DNA of 64,000 nt, from positions 372,001-436,000 of the forward strand of contig NZ_QKNS01000003.1 in the NCBI RefSeq assembly GCF_003231285.1, in the 5' to 3' direction. The DNA comes from Hymenobacter sediminis. Its GTDB lineage: Bacteria; Bacteroidota; Bacteroidia; Cytophagales; Hymenobacteraceae. Shown piece by piece: positions 59,889 through 64,000 of this stretch. The translations under genes were made by a program, and so were the position numbers. The stretch's first letter is position 1. Every line of letters begins with the position of its first letter. Under the pieces are notes generated by a model. It did no database searches. It had not been told where the DNA came from and saw only the letters and a program-made list of their open reading frames with translations.

Positions 59889-60656
59889 TTACACCGTCAC
59901 GCGCAGCCCATCATACGCCAACTTGATGAAGCTGGGTAGCTCGGCCTCTATTTCGCGGTGGCGGCCTAGTTGATGGCTGATGTGGGTGAGGTAGGCGCGG
60001 GTAGGGGCCAGGTCTTCCAGAATATCAATGGCTTCCTGTAGGGTGAAGTGCGAAATGTGTTGCTCGTGGCGCAGGGCGTTAAGCACAATCACCTCGGAGC
60101 CGCGCATGCGCTCCAGGGCCTCGGGGCTGAGGTAGTTGGCATCCGTCACGTAGGTGAAGTTTCCGACTCGAAAACCCAGTACCGGTAGCTTGTAGTGCAG
60201 CGCCCGTATAGGCTGAAACTCCACGCCTTCCACCCAGAAACTGTCGGTGTCGCTGAGAATAGGGTGTATCTGCACCTGCGGAATGCCGGGGTACTTGTGC
60301 TCGGCAAAGATGTATTCGTACTCGCGCCGGAGCTGGTCGAGCACACGCGGCTCAGCGTACAGGGGCATGTCCTGCTGCTGGCGGAAATTGTAGGCTCGGA
60401 TGTCGTCGAGGCCGCCGGTGTGGTCCTTGTGCTCGTGAGTGAACACCAGCGCATCGAGGTGGTTGATGTGCTCCCGTAATGCCTGCTGCCGGAAATCAGG
60501 ACCCGAGTCGATGATGATGCTCTTGCCCTGCACCTGCAGGTGCACCGACACGCGTAGGCGTTTGTCGCGGTAGTCCACCGACCGGCATACCACGCAGGAG
60601 CAACCAATAACGGGCACGCCCTGCGACGTGCCCGTACCAAGGAAGGTAATTTCCAT
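59889..60656 (-). CDS. MBL fold metallo-hydrolase (PhnP-like)
   Basis: 255 residues. Opening FLGTGTSQGVPVIGCSCVVC, then the metal motif FTHEHKDHTGGLDDI (HxHxDH, residues about 74-79) and further ligands in VTDANYL and THISHQLGRH. This matches PhnP/phosphoribosyl cyclic phosphodiesterase-like phosphodiesterases; the extra Cys pair after SQGVP may bind a structural zinc. The physiological substrate is not certain. Confidence 0.88.
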   Translation of the reverse strand: MEITFLGTGTSQGVPVIGCSCVVCRSVDYRDKRLRVSVHLQVQGKSIIIDSGPDFRQQALREHINHLDALVFTHEHKDHTGGLDDIRAYNFRQQQDMPLYAEPRVLDQLRREYEYIFAEHKYPGIPQVQIHPILSDTDSFWVEGVEFQPIRALHYKLPVLGFRVGNFTYVTDANYLSPEALERMRGSEVIVLNALRHEQHISHFTLQEAIDILEDLAPTRAYLTHISHQLGRHREIEAELPSFIKLAYDGLRVTV

Positions 60657-60699
60657 AGGGGGGTAGGGGCTTGGGATTCGTAGCCCAAGCCCCCATCAG

Positions 60700-61077
60700 T
60701 TAACCAATGTACTGCTTCACCACACGCACCAGAGCGTCAAAGTCGAGGGGTTTGGGCAGGTAGTCGGTTACGCCAGCCTCCCGGAACTGCTCCATGGAGT
60801 AGTTGTTGGCGTTGCCGGTAATGGCAATAACCGGAATCTTGGCGATGCGCGGGTCGGAGTGGCGGCGGATTTCGCGGGTGCATTCCATCCCATCCTTCAC
60901 GGGGATGTTGATGTCCATCAGCACGCAGTCGATGGGCTGGCTCTCTACCTGCTTGATGACTTCGCCGCCATTTTTGGCCGATACGATACGATATTTCTGG
61001 AGTTCCAGAATTTTTTTAGTCAGGTTCAGGATAACGGAGCTGTCCTCAGCAATCAGAATCGTCTTAGAGTCGGCCAT
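60700..61077 (-). CDS. Single-domain response regulator
   Basis: A 125-residue stand-alone receiver: acidic pair in ILIAEDSSVI, phosphoacceptor Asp in DCVLMDINIPVKDG (about residue 55), Thr/Ser in AITGNAN, Lys in YLPKPLD. There is no output domain. It lies 90 bases downstream of the hybrid kinase gene, same strand, so it is probably a phosphorelay partner of that kinase. Confidence 0.92.
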   Translation of the reverse strand: MADSKTILIAEDSSVILNLTKKILELQKYRIVSAKNGGEVIKQVESQPIDCVLMDINIPVKDGMECTREIRRHSDPRIAKIPVIAITGNANNYSMEQFREAGVTDYLPKPLDFDALVRVVKQYIG

Positions 61078-61163
61078 GAGGGAGTAAGGTTGGGGTAGTT
61101 CAGTGAGAGGGTTGTAAGTTCGTTTTCAGGGAGTTCGCACAAAAAATTCGGGCGAATGGCCGT

Positions 61164-64000
61164 TTACAAGGCTTGCGTTAGAGAAGGGTACGCAGCCTTG
61201 AATTGTGCAAAGTAATCAAGCAGACGTTGAAATTCCGCCGGTGTTGTTTCCGTACGGCCGTTTTTCAACTCATGTTCTAACGCTTTGGCACATTCTGCCA
61301 TTTCCTGAATCCCCAACGTGAAGCCTGTGCCCTTTAATTGGTGCAAATGTGGTAAAATCTGCTCGTACTGTCCATCGGCAACCAATGCAGCAGCCTCCTG
61401 CAGCACCTGCTCGGCTTCCTGCTCGAAATCCTGGTAGAGCCCGGCCGCGAATTCGCCGCCGCCCAGTTGCCGGAGCTGTTCCACAATCTCAAGGTCAATA
61501 GGCGGGTTGGTAGCCGGAGCTACTTCCTCAATTGTGCCAGCAATGTTAGCTTCGGCCTCAGCGGCGGCCGTGGCCCGGCCCGTTGTCCAGCGCCGCAGAA
61601 TGGCGTAGAGGTCCTGGCTTTTCACCGGCTTCGAGACGTAGTCGTCCATACCCTGCTGCACAAACCGCTCGGCATCCTCCTTCATGGAGTAGGCCGTCAT
61701 GGCCACAATGGGTGGGCAGTCCTTGCCCAGGCGCTGCCGGATTTCCTGCATGGCCGTCACGCCATCCATTTCCGGCATCTGAATGTCCATGAAAATCAGG
61801 TCGTACTTGGCGCGGGGTGCCGTTGCCCGACTAATAGCCTCAAACCCATCGGAAGCTACCACAATGTCGCAGCCCAGCTTGTCGAGCAGGCGAGTAGCTA
61901 CTTTCTGGTTAATAGGGTTGTCATCGACGAGCAGCACCCGCGGGGCCGACTCGAAGCGCACCACTTCTTGGGGCCGCTCGCGGGCCGTGAGGCGCTCCTG
62001 CACAATTTCCTCTTCGTTGCGGGCAATCTGACAGCGAATGGTAAACCAGAATGTGGAGCCGTCGCCGACGTTGGAGTACACCCCAATTTCACCTCCCAGC
62101 AGCCCAGCTAGCTGTTTGCTGATAGCCAGACCCAGCCCCGTACCACCAAAGGCTTTGGTGGGGGTAGTGTCAAGCTGGGTAAAATTGGTGAAGAGCAGCT
62201 TTTCGTTTTCCTCCGAAATACCAATGCCCGAGTCCTGCACTGCAAAGCGTAGCGTATGCTCTTCGCCATCCGTGACGGTAGAGGACACGATGATGCTCAC
62301 GGTACCCGCCGACGTGAACTTGATAGCATTGGAGGTCAGGTTGCTAAGGATCTGGAGCAGGCGCGTTTCATCGGTAATAATGAAGCGCGGCGTGTGCGGG
62401 GTAATGTGGTAAGTGAAGGTAAGATGCTTCTGGTTGGCTCGGTTGGCAAACAGCGAGTGAATCTTATCCAGGGTGTAGTGCAGATCAATGCCCGATTCGC
62501 TGAGCTGCAGCTTACCGGCCTGAATCTTCGACAGGTCCAGAATATCGTTCAGGATAGCCAGCAGCGCATCCGAAGACTTGCGCAGGGTATCCACGTACTC
62601 TTCCTGTTCTTCGGAGGCCACGGTCTGGTGCAGCAGGTCAATCATGCCGATGATGCCATTCATGGGCGTGCGCAGCTCGTGGCTCATGTTAGCCAGGAAC
62701 AGGGTTTTGGCTTCCAAGGCCTGCTCGGCGGCTTCCTTGGCTTGGCGCAGATCGTCCTGCATCTGCTTCAGCTCCGTGATGTCGCGGGCAATGCCTTCGG
62801 TACCGCCACCGACTCCATCGGATACCTTGCGGGCATTCACCAGCATACTCACAGCATGGCCGGCTTTATGGCGCATGGCAATTTCGAAGTTGCGGGCTAT
62901 CCCGTTCTGTTGCACGCTTTCCAGCAAGGATATGCGCTGCTGCGGGTACGTGTAGTACTCCCCAATGTAGTGCCCAAGGGCTTCTTCCGGGGTATAGCCC
63001 AGAATGTCGCGCACGGAGGGGCTGAGCAGCGTGAGCATGCCGTTGCCATCGGTGCGGTAGTATACATCCTGGAACGACTCAAAAATAGCCCGGAACTTCT
63101 CCTCCTGCGCTGCTAGCTCCAGCTGAGAGCGTTTCTTGTCGGTGATGTCGTGAGCAATGCCGGAAATTTCCTCGAAAGAGCCGTCGTCGAGGTAAATGGG
63201 GTTGAGGTAGATTTCGCGCCAGGTGTCCTGGCCGCGCGCGTCGCGTAGGCGCACCTCAAAGCGCTGCGGATGGCCCTGGAAGGCCTTGCGGTAGTTTTCA
63301 ATGAAAGCGCGGCGGGCGTCTTCTTCCATCAGCGCCACGTCGGCCTGCCACAGGTTCACGTTCAGGGCCGGGTACACGCCGTTGCGGCGTAGGAAATAGG
63401 CGGCGTAGTTGCGGTTAAAGGACGACAGGCGCGAATGCGTATCCACCGACCACATCAGGTGAGAGCCGCTCTCGAAGATGGCGTTCAGGCGGGCGTTCTG
63501 CTTCTGAATTTGTACCTCGTTGCGCTTGCGCTCAATGGCTAGCGCTACCTGGTTGGAAATGAAGTGCAGAATCTCAATATCGGCGGCTGTATAAGCATCC
63601 GCCTTCTGGTAGTCCTGCACGGCAATCACCCCAATAATCCGCTCCCCAATGCTCAGGGGGGAGCAGAGCATTACTTCCGGCATCAGCCCGTAAGCCGTGA
63701 TAGTGCCGCTCTGGATCAGCTCCTGCAGCTCCTGACGCAGCAGGTACTGGGGCCGCCCCGTCCGGATAATGTACTCCGACACGCCCGAGGAGAAGGGCCG
63801 GGCCATCATACTCTGGTCGCCCTGCGCATTTTGATCCACGAAGTAGGCAAACTGCAGCTGGGTGCGGGCCTCATCGCAGAGGGCAATGTAGAAGTTGTTG
63901 GTCTCGATGATCTTGCTTAGCTCCCGGTGAATGGCGCCGTAGAGCGAGTGCAGATCTTTAGAGCTGATGGCCAGGTTGGCAATGCTGTAGTACACCTTCT
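61164..64000 (-). CDS. Hybrid sensor kinase: GAF-PAS-PAS-HisKA-HATPase-REC-HPt (5' truncated by window)
   Basis: About 945 visible residues; the frame runs through the window edge and the codon read at 63995 is GTG inside the frame, so the start is outside. Order: GAF (about 10-150), PAS (175-290), PAS/PAC (295-410), HisKA box MSHELRTPMNGIIGMIDLL (about 440), HATPase (TGLGLAISKQLAGLLGGEIG), REC (RVLLVDDNPINQKVA, DLIFMDIQMPEMDG) and a C-terminal HPt (ILPHLHQLKGTGFTLG). A complete multistep phosphorelay in one chain. The stand-alone receiver next to it is the likely outlet. Confidence 0.93.
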   Translation of the reverse strand, partial: KVYYSIANLAISSKDLHSLYGAIHRELSKIIETNNFYIALCDEARTQLQFAYFVDQNAQGDQSMMARPFSSGVSEYIIRTGRPQYLLRQELQELIQSGTITAYGLMPEVMLCSPLSIGERIIGVIAVQDYQKADAYTAADIEILHFISNQVALAIERKRNEVQIQKQNARLNAIFESGSHLMWSVDTHSRLSSFNRNYAAYFLRRNGVYPALNVNLWQADVALMEEDARRAFIENYRKAFQGHPQRFEVRLRDARGQDTWREIYLNPIYLDDGSFEEISGIAHDITDKKRSQLELAAQEEKFRAIFESFQDVYYRTDGNGMLTLLSPSVRDILGYTPEEALGHYIGEYYTYPQQRISLLESVQQNGIARNFEIAMRHKAGHAVSMLVNARKVSDGVGGGTEGIARDITELKQMQDDLRQAKEAAEQALEAKTLFLANMSHELRTPMNGIIGMIDLLHQTVASEEQEEYVDTLRKSSDALLAILNDILDLSKIQAGKLQLSESGIDLHYTLDKIHSLFANRANQKHLTFTYHITPHTPRFIITDETRLLQILSNLTSNAIKFTSAGTVSIIVSSTVTDGEEHTLRFAVQDSGIGISEENEKLLFTNFTQLDTTPTKAFGGTGLGLAISKQLAGLLGGEIGVYSNVGDGSTFWFTIRCQIARNEEEIVQERLTARERPQEVVRFESAPRVLLVDDNPINQKVATRLLDKLGCDIVVASDGFEAISRATAPRAKYDLIFMDIQMPEMDGVTAMQEIRQRLGKDCPPIVAMTAYSMKEDAERFVQQGMDDYVSKPVKSQDLYAILRRWTTGRATAAAEAEANIAGTIEEVAPATNPPIDLEIVEQLRQLGGGEFAAGLYQDFEQEAEQVLQEAAALVADGQYEQILPHLHQLKGTGFTLGIQEMAECAKALEHELKNGRTETTPAEFQRLLDYFAQFKAAYPSLTQAL

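Overview
The window looks like chromosome from a high-GC Bacteroidota bacterium close to Hymenobacter. Two large secreted proteins end in type IX secretion (Por) sorting domains. LytS/LytTR, AraC and PAS-kinase regulators are frequent. Promoters of the TTTG-N20-TAnnTTTG type are visible, for example before tRNA-Leu, and clear Shine-Dalgarno sites are rare. The species is inference; no rRNA or marker gene is present.

Layout. 0-25 kb is mixed housekeeping: a partial PAS-family kinase, DinB, a YqcI/YcgG (GntA-like)-DUF1989 pair, a giant FG-GAP protein, a DUF885 peptidase, an asparaginase-CutC pair, a CE15 glucuronoyl esterase, an SDR, an MFS transporter, a second PAS kinase, two AraC regulators and small membrane or redox proteins. 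24.86-26.65 kb is an AT-rich island with an OLD-like AAA ATPase and a DUF3226/Toprim-like partner, a candidate defence pair. 26.7-37.3 kb is a leftward membrane-stress cluster: a 1645-aa DNA repair ATPase, a flotillin, an OB-fold membrane protein, PspA, a YbjN-like protein and several unannotated micro-proteins. It faces an XRE-S24-like regulator that has two palindromic operator candidates in its promoter. A DUF559 nuclease unit bounded by inverted repeats sits inside the cluster. 38-48 kb is again mixed: hydrolase, phytoene-desaturase-like oxidoreductase, J-domain protein, HDAC-like deacetylase, DUF434, a LytS/LytTR pair and a Spy-like protein.

The standout locus is 48.4-53.8 kb: a Ro60-type TROVE/vWA protein, a microbial-type PARG, a dense array of seven tandem non-coding RNA units and the RNA ligase RtcB. 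Each unit starts with a conserved element (CGTA, nine nucleotides, TAC or TGC, TTCG) and ends with GTTGCCCC or a variant. Between these ends, the five larger units carry a T-arm and an acceptor stem closed into a hairpin, and units 2-5 also keep a recognisable D-arm. This is the order of a circularly permuted tRNA, with a Ro-binding-type stem where the anticodon arm would be. These are best read as a tandem family of tRNA-mimicking Y RNAs. Ro, Y RNA and RtcB are known to be linked in bacteria such as Salmonella; a seven-member array next to a PARG, without RtcA or RtcR, is the unusual part.

54-64 kb holds an XRE regulator, OsmC, MOSC, Dps, tRNA-Leu(GAG), an NFACT/Rqc2-like protein, an MBL-fold hydrolase, a receiver protein and a partial multi-domain hybrid kinase.
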